Source of the DNA: Chloroflexota bacterium
GTDB lineage: Bacteria > Chloroflexota > Anaerolineae > Promineifilales > Promineifilaceae
Assembly: GCA_008501785.1 (NCBI GenBank)
Contig: QQUD01000434.1
Span: forward strand, 1-6,775
DNA length: 6,775 nt
Direction of reading: 5' to 3'
Part shown: one piece after another, positions 1 to 4,896 of the stretch
Layout: each line of letters starts with the position of its first letter
How positions within the stretch are numbered: the first letter of the stretch is position 1
Program-made: the position numbers and the translations under genes
The notes under the pieces: generated by a model
The model's input: the letters and a program-made list of their open reading frames with translations, nothing else
Databases searched by the model: none
What the model was told of the DNA's origin: nothing

Positions 1-288
1 AATTTCTTGTTCAAAAAATTGGACTTCATCAATTGCCACGACTGTCGTGTCATCGTCAAGTTGAGCAAAGATGTCTTGTGGAGCATTAACCGGCTGTGCC
101 TCAAAAGCAGCGCCATTGTGTGACGTTACATTTTGCACATGATACCGATCATCAATCACCGGTTTAAAAACCTGCACTTTTTGTTTAGCAATCACGGCAC
201 GGCGTAAGCGGCGAATCAGCTCTTCCGTTTTACCGCTAAACATACTGCCGCAAATCAACTCAATCCGACCTCGCGTGTGGTTACTCAT
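1..288 (-). CDS. tdk: Thymidine kinase, N-terminal part (runs off left edge)
   Basis: The product phosphorylates thymidine to dTMP with ATP in the cytoplasmic salvage pathway (type II, TK1-like family). Only the first 96 residues are present. They begin [17 protein letters not shown] and contain the P-loop GSMFSGKT at residues 14-21 and DEVQFF at 87-92. This second motif matches the DEGQFF motif of TK1-like enzymes, whose Glu (here E88) is the catalytic base. The lasso and zinc-binding C-terminal half lies outside the window. The start is fixed by a GGAGG Shine-Dalgarno 4 nt upstream (293-297). It sits downstream of rpmE on the same strand, as rpmE-tdk do in Bacillus, but a strong terminator and a palindromic octamer array separate them. 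No clear promoter was seen in that gap, so tdk may depend on read-through or a weak promoter. Identification is secure. Confidence 0.95.
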   Translation of the reverse strand, partial: MSNHTRGRIELICGSMFSGKTEELIRRLRRAVIAKQKVQVFKPVIDDRYHVQNVTSHNGAAFEAQPVNAPQDIFAQLDDDTTVVAIDEVQFFEQEI

Positions 289-304
289 AAATCCTCCGGA
301 AAAG

Positions 305-380
305 AGCATTTCAGCCTGTCAGCATTTCAGCTAATCAGCAAAGGCAACTTCGGGCTGATTGGCTGAAGTGCTGAAATGCT
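305..380. repeat. Palindromic array of phased 8-bp TCAGC repeats
   Basis: Four octamers of form NNNTCAGC (308-339: ATTTCAGC, CTGTCAGC, ATTTCAGC, TAATCAGC) face three octamers of form GCTGANNN (354-377), with a 14-nt spacer. The two halves are reverse complements, apart from one extra left octamer and a few mismatches, so they can fold as a long imperfect hairpin or cruciform. On the minus strand it would lie in the 5' region of tdk. Function is unknown. It could be a dispersed intergenic repeat or an mRNA structure upstream of tdk. Confidence 0.75.
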
Positions 381-386
381 TGTTTT

Positions 387-424
387 TCAAAAAGAAAAGG
401 CAGATACGTTGTCGTATCTGCCTT
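387..424 (-). terminator. Intrinsic terminator after rpmE
   Basis: A perfect 12-bp stem (397-408 with 413-424) closes a 4-nt loop. On the minus strand the stem is followed by the T-rich run TTTTCTTTTT. It lies 32 nt past the rpmE stop and should end the rplU-rpmA-rpmE transcript. The plus-strand flank is also T-rich (ATTTTATCTT), so it could act weakly in the other direction. Confidence 0.88.
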
Positions 425-456
425 ATTTTATCTTATCAATGATCGATACCGCTTTT

Positions 457-903
457 CTACTCGATCATGCCTTCAGCGCGTAAGAAACGCTTAATATCGA
501 TCAATGCTTTTTGACCAATACCGGGCAAAGCGAGTAACGCATCGTCACCTTGATTGAGCAATTCGATGACATCACCAACGGTGGTAACTTCTGCTTCAAC
601 CAGTGCTTTTTCAGCACGTTTGCCAATAGACATGGCATCAACTGCAAGATTCAAAGGAATCTTTTTCTCTTCTACAGCTTCACGTTCTGTTTGGATTTCT
701 TGACGACGTTGCAAACGACGCATGAAGCGATCTACCTGACCTTCAGTATCCAGTAAACGTTGTGTACCGGTGTAGAAGGGATGTGTACCAGACCAGATTT
801 CCACACGAATTTCAGGTAATGTTGAGCCGATAGTCATCACAACTTCGCCTTCAACAAAAACTTTCGCTTCGGGATACCATTTTGGATGGATTTTTTCTTT
901 CAT
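457..903 (-). CDS. rpmE: Ribosomal protein L31 fused to a C-terminal helix-hairpin-helix (alphaCTD-like) domain
   Basis: Residues 1 to about 66 are L31 of the large ribosomal subunit: [14 protein letters not shown] at the start and [20 protein letters not shown] at 41-60. The usual zinc cysteines are absent: the normal CxCG position reads VEGE (17-20) and the ICSNC position reads IWSGT (36-40). This is therefore a C-minus form. Residues 61-82 are a charged, probably helical linker. Residues 86-148 look like a separate domain: [21 protein letters not shown] then [20 protein letters not shown]. This pattern is that of the helix-hairpin-helix of the RNA polymerase alpha-subunit C-terminal domain. 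The protein has 148 residues, about twice the usual 65-90. The start is 14 nt from the rpmA stop, and its AGAGGG ribosome binding site overlaps that stop codon, suggesting translational coupling. L31 identity is secure; the role of the tail is unknown. Confidence 0.93.
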   Translation of the reverse strand: MKEKIHPKWYPEAKVFVEGEVVMTIGSTLPEIRVEIWSGTHPFYTGTQRLLDTEGQVDRFMRRLQRRQEIQTEREAVEEKKIPLNLAVDAMSIGKRAEKALVEAEVTTVGDVIELLNQGDDALLALPGIGQKALIDIKRFLRAEGMIE

Positions 904-917
904 CGCGACACTGCCCT

Positions 918-1178
918 CTAGCTTTCAGCCACAGGATAAACACTGACGACTTTACGGCCGTGTTTATTCTCAAATTTAACTTGACCATCAATGACCGCAA
1001 AGATGGTGTAGTCTTTACCAATACCAACATTCAAACCGGGCTTATATTTCGTGCCACGCTGACGGAGGATAATATTTCCGGGAATAACATATTCGCCGCC
1101 ATATTTTTTAACACCAAGACGTTTAGCGTTACTATCGCGGCCGTTTTTTGTTGAACCAGCACCTTTTTTATGAGCCAT
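918..1178 (-). CDS. rpmA: 50S ribosomal protein L27
   Basis: An 86-residue protein of the large subunit, of normal length, whose N-terminal tail reaches towards the peptidyl transferase centre. It begins [20 protein letters not shown], the highly conserved L27 opening, and keeps the [20 protein letters not shown] core (residues 27-46) and the [19 protein letters not shown] stretch. There is no cleavable N-terminal extension of the kind known in Firmicutes. The ribosome binding site AGGAGAG overlaps the TAG stop of rplU, and the intergenic gap is 9 nt, so the two genes are probably translationally coupled. The usual downstream partner obgE is replaced here by rpmE. Confidence 0.97.
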   Translation of the reverse strand: MAHKKGAGSTKNGRDSNAKRLGVKKYGGEYVIPGNIILRQRGTKYKPGLNVGIGKDYTIFAVIDGQVKFENKHGRKVVSVYPVAES

Positions 1179-1187
1179 GATACTCTC

Positions 1188-1502
1188 CTATTCTACAACT
1201 ATCTCATCGATGCGTACACGAGTGTACGATTGACGATGACCTTGACGACGGCGATACCGTTTCTTTGACTTATATTTCCAGACAAAAATCTTTTTGCCAC
1301 GATATTGCTCAACGACAGTTGCTTTTACAGAAACACCTGCGACAGTCGGCTGTCCTACCTTGATTTCTTCGCCATTAGCCAGGAGCAATACGGATTCTAA
1401 ATCAAATTGCTCACCGACTTGGTAAGGTAACTTTTCAGTAGAAAAGTTATGGCCTACCTCGGCGCGGTATTGCCGACCACCACTCTCAACGATTGCGTAC
1501 AT
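1188..1502 (-). CDS. rplU: 50S ribosomal protein L21
   Basis: A 104-residue 23S rRNA-binding protein of the large subunit. The start MYAIVESGGRQYRAEVG is the canonical L21 N-terminus, and the C-terminal part carries the basic KKRYRRRQGHRQSYTRVRI signature. The frame stays open to an ATG at 1529, which would add MSGFFWRYA. That start is rejected because it lies inside a terminator-like hairpin, has no ribosome binding site and is not family-like. The chosen ATG has GGAGG 6 nt upstream. It is the first gene of the rplU-rpmA-rpmE unit, behind a consensus promoter and an attenuator-like leader. A 9-bp direct duplication (ATTGCGTAC twice, 1492-1509) spans the start codon. Confidence 0.97.
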   Translation of the reverse strand: MYAIVESGGRQYRAEVGHNFSTEKLPYQVGEQFDLESVLLLANGEEIKVGQPTVAGVSVKATVVEQYRGKKIFVWKYKSKKRYRRRQGHRQSYTRVRIDEIVVE

Positions 1503-1508
1503 TGCGTA

Positions 1509-1513
1509 CCTCC
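1509..1513 (-). promoter_or_regulatory. rplU ribosome binding site abutting a U-tract
   Basis: GGAGG on the minus strand lies 6 nt before the rplU ATG and directly follows the eight-T run of the leader hairpin. It decides the rplU start at 1502. Because it touches the hairpin, folding of the leader could influence both transcript completion and ribosome access. Confidence 0.88.
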
Positions 1514-1542
1514 AAAAAAAACCCGACATGACTGCATGTCGG
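1514..1542 (-). terminator. Terminator-like hairpin in the rplU leader (candidate attenuator)
   Basis: On the minus strand an 8-bp perfect stem (CCGACATG/CATGTCGG, 1535-1542 with 1523-1530) has a 4-nt CAGT loop and is followed by G and eight Ts. This is a standard intrinsic terminator shape, but it lies between the consensus promoter and the first gene. It would therefore be expected to act as a leader attenuator. A competing pairing is possible: ACTGCCCATG (1562-1571) can pair with CATGCAGT (1531-1538) with a 2-nt bulge, which would break the terminator stem. Autogenous L21 leaders with terminators are known in Firmicutes. Whether this one is homologous is not known. Confidence 0.72.
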
Positions 1543-1599
1543 TTTCAGATTTTTTAACTTGCATGGGCAGTGGTTGGAAAACCCACACAGCGAAGAGGG

Positions 1600-1628
1600 A
1601 TTATAACGGGGTCGTGGGGGTTTGTCAA
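1600..1628 (-). promoter_or_regulatory. Consensus sigma-70 promoter of rplU-rpmA-rpmE
   Basis: On the minus strand TTGACA (1623-1628) and TATAAT (1600-1605) are separated by exactly 17 bp, a perfect match to the housekeeping consensus. The start point is expected near 1593, giving a leader of about 90 nt before rplU. Such a strong promoter fits ribosomal protein genes and makes the leader hairpin a plausible control point. Confidence 0.93.
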
Positions 1629-1680
1629 AGTTGAAGAACGGCCACGCCCTAAAGTCTTGTATTGATCGGTCTTGCATCGC

Positions 1681-1842
1681 TCATGTGACTTCCTTTTTGG
1701 GAATTTTGGGTTGGTAACGGCCGTTGCCAACCCAAAAAAAATTATGCGCAACTACCTTTTTGTATTGACTAAGTGGAATCAACGAGCATATCCAATCATC
1801 TTCATTTGATAGTTCAACAAAATAAAATTGAAAGACCACCAT
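1681..1842 (-). other. Possible small membrane-protein remnant, 53 codons from an ATG
   Basis: This minus-strand frame runs from the ATG at 1842 (MVVFQFYFVELSNEDDW...) to a TGA at 1681. It stays open upstream to a stop near 1931, with residues FFIIFTILTGFLTGFLMVVF forming what looks like a transmembrane helix. No ATG, GTG or TTG start precedes that helix, no ribosome binding site was seen, and the C-terminal part is made of the large palindrome at 1704-1737. The repeat TGFLTGFL comes from a 12-bp tandem DNA repeat. It could be a decayed gene end or a chance frame in T-rich DNA. No family was recognised. Confidence 0.2.
1704..1737. repeat. 34-bp palindrome with AACGGCCGTT core (copy 1)
   Basis: Arms of 17 bp (TTTTGGGTTGGTAACGG and CCGTTGCCAACCCAAAA) meet with no loop; only T1715/G1726 fails to match. 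Neither strand has a T-run after the stem, so it is a poor terminator. Its centre is about 115 bp upstream of the rplU -10 box. The same AACGGCCGTT core recurs at 3435-3444 and 5817-5826. Confidence 0.75.
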
Positions 1843-2017
1843 AAGAAATCCCGTAAGAAATCCCGTAAGAATTGTGAATATAATGAAAAAATGAGGAGCG
1901 TTTCGTCTATGTGTCCAAAAAATATTTCGAAGTCAGTTTAGAAATATGAACAAACTACCACACAAATTATTTATGTGATGGTGGGCCATTCCCTACAATA
2001 AAAAAAGAAAGCAGTTT
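1751..2017. other. AT-rich gap before the acyltransferase gene
   Basis: About 270 bp with no convincing gene. Beyond the hydrophobic minus-strand frame and the 12-bp tandem repeat it holds a possible -10 box (TACAAT, 1994-1999) upstream of the acyltransferase, but no acceptable -35 partner at 17 bp. No T-tailed terminator was seen. Confidence 0.5.
1842..1871. repeat. 12-bp tandem repeat, 2.5 copies
   Basis: TAAGAAATCCCG occurs twice in direct succession, followed by TAAGAA. It is far too short and has no spacers, so it is not CRISPR. It probably arose by slippage and lies in the AT-rich gap. Confidence 0.9.
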
Positions 2018-3094
2018 ATGAACAATCAAAAACAGAAGTACATTTTTGATGGAATCCAAGCATTGAGATTTCTCGCAGCATTGATGGTTGTGGTTACTCA
2101 TTCTACTTTTTACGCATCAGAAAGATTAGGAACAGGTGGGTCAACCTGGACTTCAGGAGCCAAAGGTGTCGATATATTTTTTGTTATCAGTGGTTTTATT
2201 ATGGTCATTTCTGCTCGCAACCTGATTGGTTCTGCTAATGACTGGAAAATTTTTCTACAGAAACGTTTAATTCGGGTAGTTCCCCTTTATTGGATAGCGA
2301 CAACATTCAAAGTAGTTACTCTTTTATTCTTGGCAAACCTGGTTCTTCATGCCGAACTAGATTGGTGGGTAATTTTTAAATCATACTTTTTTGTACCATC
2401 TAAAAACATTGATGGCGAGATAAGCACATTCTTAGGTGTTGGGTGGACCCTGGTATTTGAAATGTTTTTTTATATTGTATTTACACTCTCACTAGCACTT
2501 AGGAAGAATATTTATCAATTTGTCGGGGGTGTATTAATCTTTTTTACGTTGTTATCTTTTATTCGAGGAGACGATTATTCGGCATGGTGGTTTTTAATGG
2601 ACCAAATGGTGCTTGAATTTTATTTTGGAATGCTAATAGGTTATTTTACTTTGAAGGGGAAAAAAATCCCTAAAAACGCTGCGATAATTTCTTTCTTCTT
2701 CTCGTTGTACTATTTATTGTTTTCAGACAATTTATTAAATTTACCGCAAATTCTCCAAAATGGAATCCCAGCTACTATATTAGTGTGGTCAACTATTTCA
2801 CTAGAGGCAAATATAAAGGGGCGCTTGCCTCGATTTGTTTTGTTTTTTGGCACAGCATCGTATTCTCTTTATTTATTTCATCCCTTGGTAGCTCCTCTTG
2901 CGCCAGTCATTCTCAACAAATTATCAATTGGAAGCTTTCCTATTTCAATATTTTTTAGCATCACAATTGCTATGATTGTCTCGGCATTTGTCTATCTTTG
3001 GATTGAAAAACCTTTGACGAACCTCATTCGCAGAAATCAGAAACACGTAAAACATAGTAAACAAAACTTTAATCGAGTTTCAAAAATCACGTAA
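2018..3094 (+). CDS. Membrane acyltransferase, OafA/AT3 family
   Basis: A 358-residue polytopic inner-membrane protein of the acyltransferase-3 family (Acyl_transf_3). These proteins transfer acetyl or other acyl groups to sugars of surface polysaccharides, lipopolysaccharide-like glycans or small molecules. The family R-x10-H signature is present at R17 and H28 (GIQALRFLAALMVVVTHS). It is followed by GVDIFFVISGFIM at 50-62 and the cytoplasmic loop motif KRLIRVVPLYW at 82-92. About ten hydrophobic segments follow, and the sequence ends with IEKPLTNLIRRN and a basic tail. Length is normal for a stand-alone AT3 protein without a C-terminal SGNH domain. The ribosome binding site is weak (AAAGAAAG). 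The start is supported by the family-like N-terminus. There is no glycan gene cluster nearby, so the substrate is unknown. The gene is visibly AT-richer than the ribosomal genes, suggesting acquisition by transfer. Confidence 0.92.
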   Translation: MNNQKQKYIFDGIQALRFLAALMVVVTHSTFYASERLGTGGSTWTSGAKGVDIFFVISGFIMVISARNLIGSANDWKIFLQKRLIRVVPLYWIATTFKVVTLLFLANLVLHAELDWWVIFKSYFFVPSKNIDGEISTFLGVGWTLVFEMFFYIVFTLSLALRKNIYQFVGGVLIFFTLLSFIRGDDYSAWWFLMDQMVLEFYFGMLIGYFTLKGKKIPKNAAIISFFFSLYYLLFSDNLLNLPQILQNGIPATILVWSTISLEANIKGRLPRFVLFFGTASYSLYLFHPLVAPLAPVILNKLSIGSFPISIFFSITIAMIVSAFVYLWIEKPLTNLIRRNQKHVKHSKQNFNRVSKIT

Positions 3095-3139
3095 CAATCA
3101 CGTTAATTCAAATAATGTAGTCAAACAACTTGCCCATTT

Positions 3140-3173
3140 AGATTGGTTCAACCTCCGAAGATTGAACCAATCT
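3140..3173 (+). terminator. Hairpin after the acyltransferase gene
   Basis: A perfect 12-bp inverted repeat (AGATTGGTTCAA/TTGAACCAATCT) closes a 10-nt loop 45 nt past the stop codon. The downstream run TAACTTACTTATTT is only moderately T-rich, so termination may be weak. It is the best terminator candidate for the acyltransferase transcript. Confidence 0.6.
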
Positions 3174-3420
3174 TAACTTACTTATTTAAGTAACATTCCT
3201 TAACTGTAAAAACATTCACCTCTTGCTCTACCCGGTCTTCAGACTGTGCTAGTACTGAAACCAACATCTTTTGTCGGGTAAAATGTTTGCGAATGGTTTC
3301 AGTTTAAGTGTTCCGGCGCAATGTGCTATCCGGCAATACTTGTTGGTCGGAACACTAGTTCCTTTCTTCGTTTTTTGACCACCTTTTTTGCTTGGAATCA
3401 TCAATTGCATTGGGAATGGA
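3174..3420. other. Non-coding gap with stacked inverted repeats
   Basis: No gene was accepted here. A small inverted repeat TTACTT/AAGTAA lies near 3178-3193. Two larger hairpins at 3254-3303 and 3307-3356 are listed separately. T-rich runs (3371-3376, 3385-3390) follow them. A 31-codon plus-strand frame from 3283 to 3378 (MFANGFSLSVPAQCAIRQ...) has no ribosome binding site and crosses both hairpins, so it was not called. Confidence 0.5.
3254..3356. repeat. Two back-to-back stem-loops, possible structured RNA or mobile repeat
   Basis: Stem 1 pairs ACTGAAACCA (3254-3263) with TGGTTTCAGT (3294-3303). An inner helix AACA-TTTT/AAAATGTT leaves the loop GTCGGGT. Stem 2 pairs AGTGTTCCGGC (3307-3317) with GTCGGAACACT (3346-3356), with one G-T wobble. 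Only 3 nt separate the two elements. The regular layout suggests a folded RNA, a transposon-derived palindromic repeat or a site for a DNA-binding protein. No known family was recognised. Confidence 0.55.
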
Positions 3421-3430
3421 GAAGGGTTGT

Positions 3431-3448
3431 GGGAAACGGCCGTTTCCC
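3431..3448. repeat. Perfect 18-bp palindrome GGGAAACGGCCGTTTCCC (copy 2)
   Basis: A loop-free perfect palindrome with AAACGGCCGTTT at its centre, flanked by GAGAAGGGTTG on the left. It lies 31 bp upstream of an extended -10 box. The combination with a shared promoter block also occurs at 5800-5853, so it is either part of a dispersed promoter-bearing element or an operator. Confidence 0.85.
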
Positions 3449-3476
3449 CCACCAAACCACAAACAGTAATTTGCCA

Positions 3477-3485
3477 TGATATAAT
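3477..3485 (+). promoter_or_regulatory. Extended -10 promoter upstream of the kinase gene
   Basis: TGATATAAT is a TGnTATAAT extended -10 box without a recognisable -35 box. It is followed by CAAACCCAT, and nearly the same block (TGCTATAATCAAGCCCAT) occurs at 5836-5853. The start would be near 3492, giving about a 90-nt leader for the kinase gene. A weaker TGATATGAT lies at 3499-3507. Confidence 0.65.
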
Positions 3486-3581
3486 CAAACCCATCAACTG
3501 ATATGATAGTAAACAAGCGCTGCATAAAGGTACCAAGCCGAAACGGTCAAGGAACTTCCATAGGAAAACAAATAAAAACCA

Positions 3582-4520
3582 ATGGCTCAACACACAAAAC
3601 TCCTGAAAAGCGAAATTGAAGAAATTGCAAATAGGTTTAATTTGAAAGTAATCAATCATGTGCCAATTGAGCAAGGTTTTGCGAACACAAATTTTCTAAT
3701 CAATACGGATCATGGGAAGTATATTCTCACAGTTTTTGAAATTGAACCGATTCGGGTAGACCATATGAGTAGAGTATTGTTATGGTTGGAAAAATATGAA
3801 TTTCCTGCTCCACGGATAGAAAATTTAGCGAATGGGGAATTGCTCACAACGTACCAAGAAAAAACGGTCATGATAAAACCATACATTACCGGGCAAGTCA
3901 TAATGGATTTAGATGAAGAAAAAGTATTTCAAGTCGGAACTGCCTTGGCTAAGTTACATGAAATACCTGTACCCGATTATCTGCCTGATAAACATATGTA
4001 TGTGGAGAATACCTATCCAACAATATTAGAACAAAGAATTGATCAAAAATATAAAAACTGGATAAGGCAAAGGTATCATTTTTTGCAGCAAAATATTCCT
4101 ACAACATTACCAATTGGGTTGGTCCATGGAGATATATTTTGCGATAACCTACTGTTTGAAAATGATAATTTCAAAGCCATTCTTGATTTTGAAGCCGTAA
4201 GCAGAATCTACAAGGTATTTGATTTGGGAATGACAGCGGTGGGCATATGCACAGATGATACCAAAGTAAGACTAGAAAAAGTAAGCGCATTAGTAGCAGG
4301 GTATCAAGACATCAGAATGCTCAAAGAGAATGAAAAACGCAGTCTTCAAATGTTCATTGAGTATGGTGCGATTTTGACATCAACATGGCGATTCTGGAAA
4401 TATAATATAGATAAACCTGATACCGAAATGGCAAACAGGTATATGCAAATGGTCAAAATAGCTAAGGATATTATCACTGTACCAAACACGTTATTCATAA
4501 ATACGGTATTTAGATATTAA
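3582..4520 (+). CDS. ThrB-II/APH-fold small-molecule kinase (homoserine kinase-like)
   Basis: A 312-residue soluble phosphotransferase of the aminoglycoside phosphotransferase fold. Its layout best resembles type II homoserine kinase: GFANTNFLINTDHGKYILTVFE at about 32-53 matches the nucleotide-positioning region of ThrB-II. The catalytic loop LVHGDIFCDNLLF (180-192) supplies H182, D184 and N189, and ILDFE supplies the metal-binding D202. Length fits ThrB-II. No threonine-biosynthesis gene is adjacent and the sequence is AT-rich, so it may instead phosphorylate another hydroxylated amine or an antibiotic. The substrate is open. There is no good Shine-Dalgarno close to the ATG (AGGAAA is about 17 nt away). 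The start is supported by the family-like N-terminus and the absence of a better alternative. A promoter with an extended -10 box lies about 100 bp upstream. Confidence 0.82.
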   Translation: MAQHTKLLKSEIEEIANRFNLKVINHVPIEQGFANTNFLINTDHGKYILTVFEIEPIRVDHMSRVLLWLEKYEFPAPRIENLANGELLTTYQEKTVMIKPYITGQVIMDLDEEKVFQVGTALAKLHEIPVPDYLPDKHMYVENTYPTILEQRIDQKYKNWIRQRYHFLQQNIPTTLPIGLVHGDIFCDNLLFENDNFKAILDFEAVSRIYKVFDLGMTAVGICTDDTKVRLEKVSALVAGYQDIRMLKENEKRSLQMFIEYGAILTSTWRFWKYNIDKPDTEMANRYMQMVKIAKDIITVPNTLFINTVFRY

Positions 4521-4557
4521 AAACGACTCGCAAAACATAGACAATTAAAGGTGTGGT

Positions 4558-4896
4558 ATGAGCCACCATGATGCACTTTCTGACCTAAAAACATTTGTAG
4601 AACAATGCATAGCAGCCGATCGTTATCCGAATGATTATCATATTTTTACTCCTGCCAAGTGTCCGACATGTGACATATCTCCCCAGACATTAATCATAGA
4701 ACATCACACAGGTTCAAAGAAAGGTAACTTTAGGTTCTTTAGGATTTCATGGGACCGAATGCGGACAGAAAAAAGCTTTTGCGTATACGGATTAGGAGCG
4801 TTGCGGAGGTATTTCGATGATTATGCGACTAGCTACTATTATTTTCCTCATCGTAATGATGAGCGCTTGTGTTACTCAACCTGCTCCCACCGCTAA
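4558..4896 (+). CDS. Small protein of unknown function, probably truncated at the 3' end
   Basis: An unrecognised 112-residue ORF. It lies 37 nt after the kinase gene, with AAAGGTG 4 nt before its ATG, so it could be the second gene of a two-gene unit. The N-terminal 85 residues look protein-like: MSHHDALSDLKTFVEQCIAA is a probable helix, then a single CPTC pair at 35-38 and an FRFFRISWDRMRTEKSF stretch. The last 27 residues read through the start and signal peptide of the next gene in another frame (ATSYYYFPHRNDERLCYSTC) and look non-native. The 80-bp overlap and the shift to GC-richer sequence near 4800 suggest that the original 3' end was lost at a junction. It may still be expressed. Confidence 0.5.
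   Translation: MSHHDALSDLKTFVEQCIAADRYPNDYHIFTPAKCPTCDISPQTLIIEHHTGSKKGNFRFFRISWDRMRTEKSFCVYGLGALRRYFDDYATSYYYFPHRNDERLCYSTCSHR
4805..4809 (+). promoter_or_regulatory. Ribosome binding site fixing the lipoprotein start
   Basis: GGAGG lies 7 nt before the ATG at 4817 and 13 nt before the alternative ATG at 4823, so the first is favoured. It lies inside the upstream ORF, which means the lipoprotein could be translated from the same message as the kinase and the small ORF. Confidence 0.75.

Noticed and set aside
1503..1529. Longer rplU start adding nine residues (MSGFFWRYA)
   Set aside because: The ATG lies inside the terminator hairpin, has no ribosome binding site, and L21 proteins begin MYAIVE/GGRQY-like at the internal ATG.
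1704..1737. Bidirectional intrinsic terminator
   Set aside because: The stem is followed by A-rich, not T-rich, sequence in both directions, and there is no loop.
1486..1751. Two overlapping minus-strand ORFs of 63 and 65 residues upstream of rplU
   Set aside because: They run through the consensus promoter and leader hairpin, lack ribosome binding sites and look like low-complexity chance frames.
1842..1871. CRISPR-like repeat
   Set aside because: Units are 12 bp and contiguous, with no spacers and no cas genes.
3254..3356. Integron attC site
   Set aside because: No GTTRRRY-type core sites at the ends, no integrase and no cassette-like array.
3249..3674. 141-residue minus-strand ORF
   Set aside because: It covers the stacked hairpins, the palindrome and the promoter, and overlaps the start of the kinase gene; no ribosome binding site or family signature.
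3582..4520. Firm call as an aminoglycoside-resistance kinase
   Set aside because: The motifs are shared by the whole APH/ThrB-II fold and the N-terminal region is closer to homoserine kinase; no resistance context is present.
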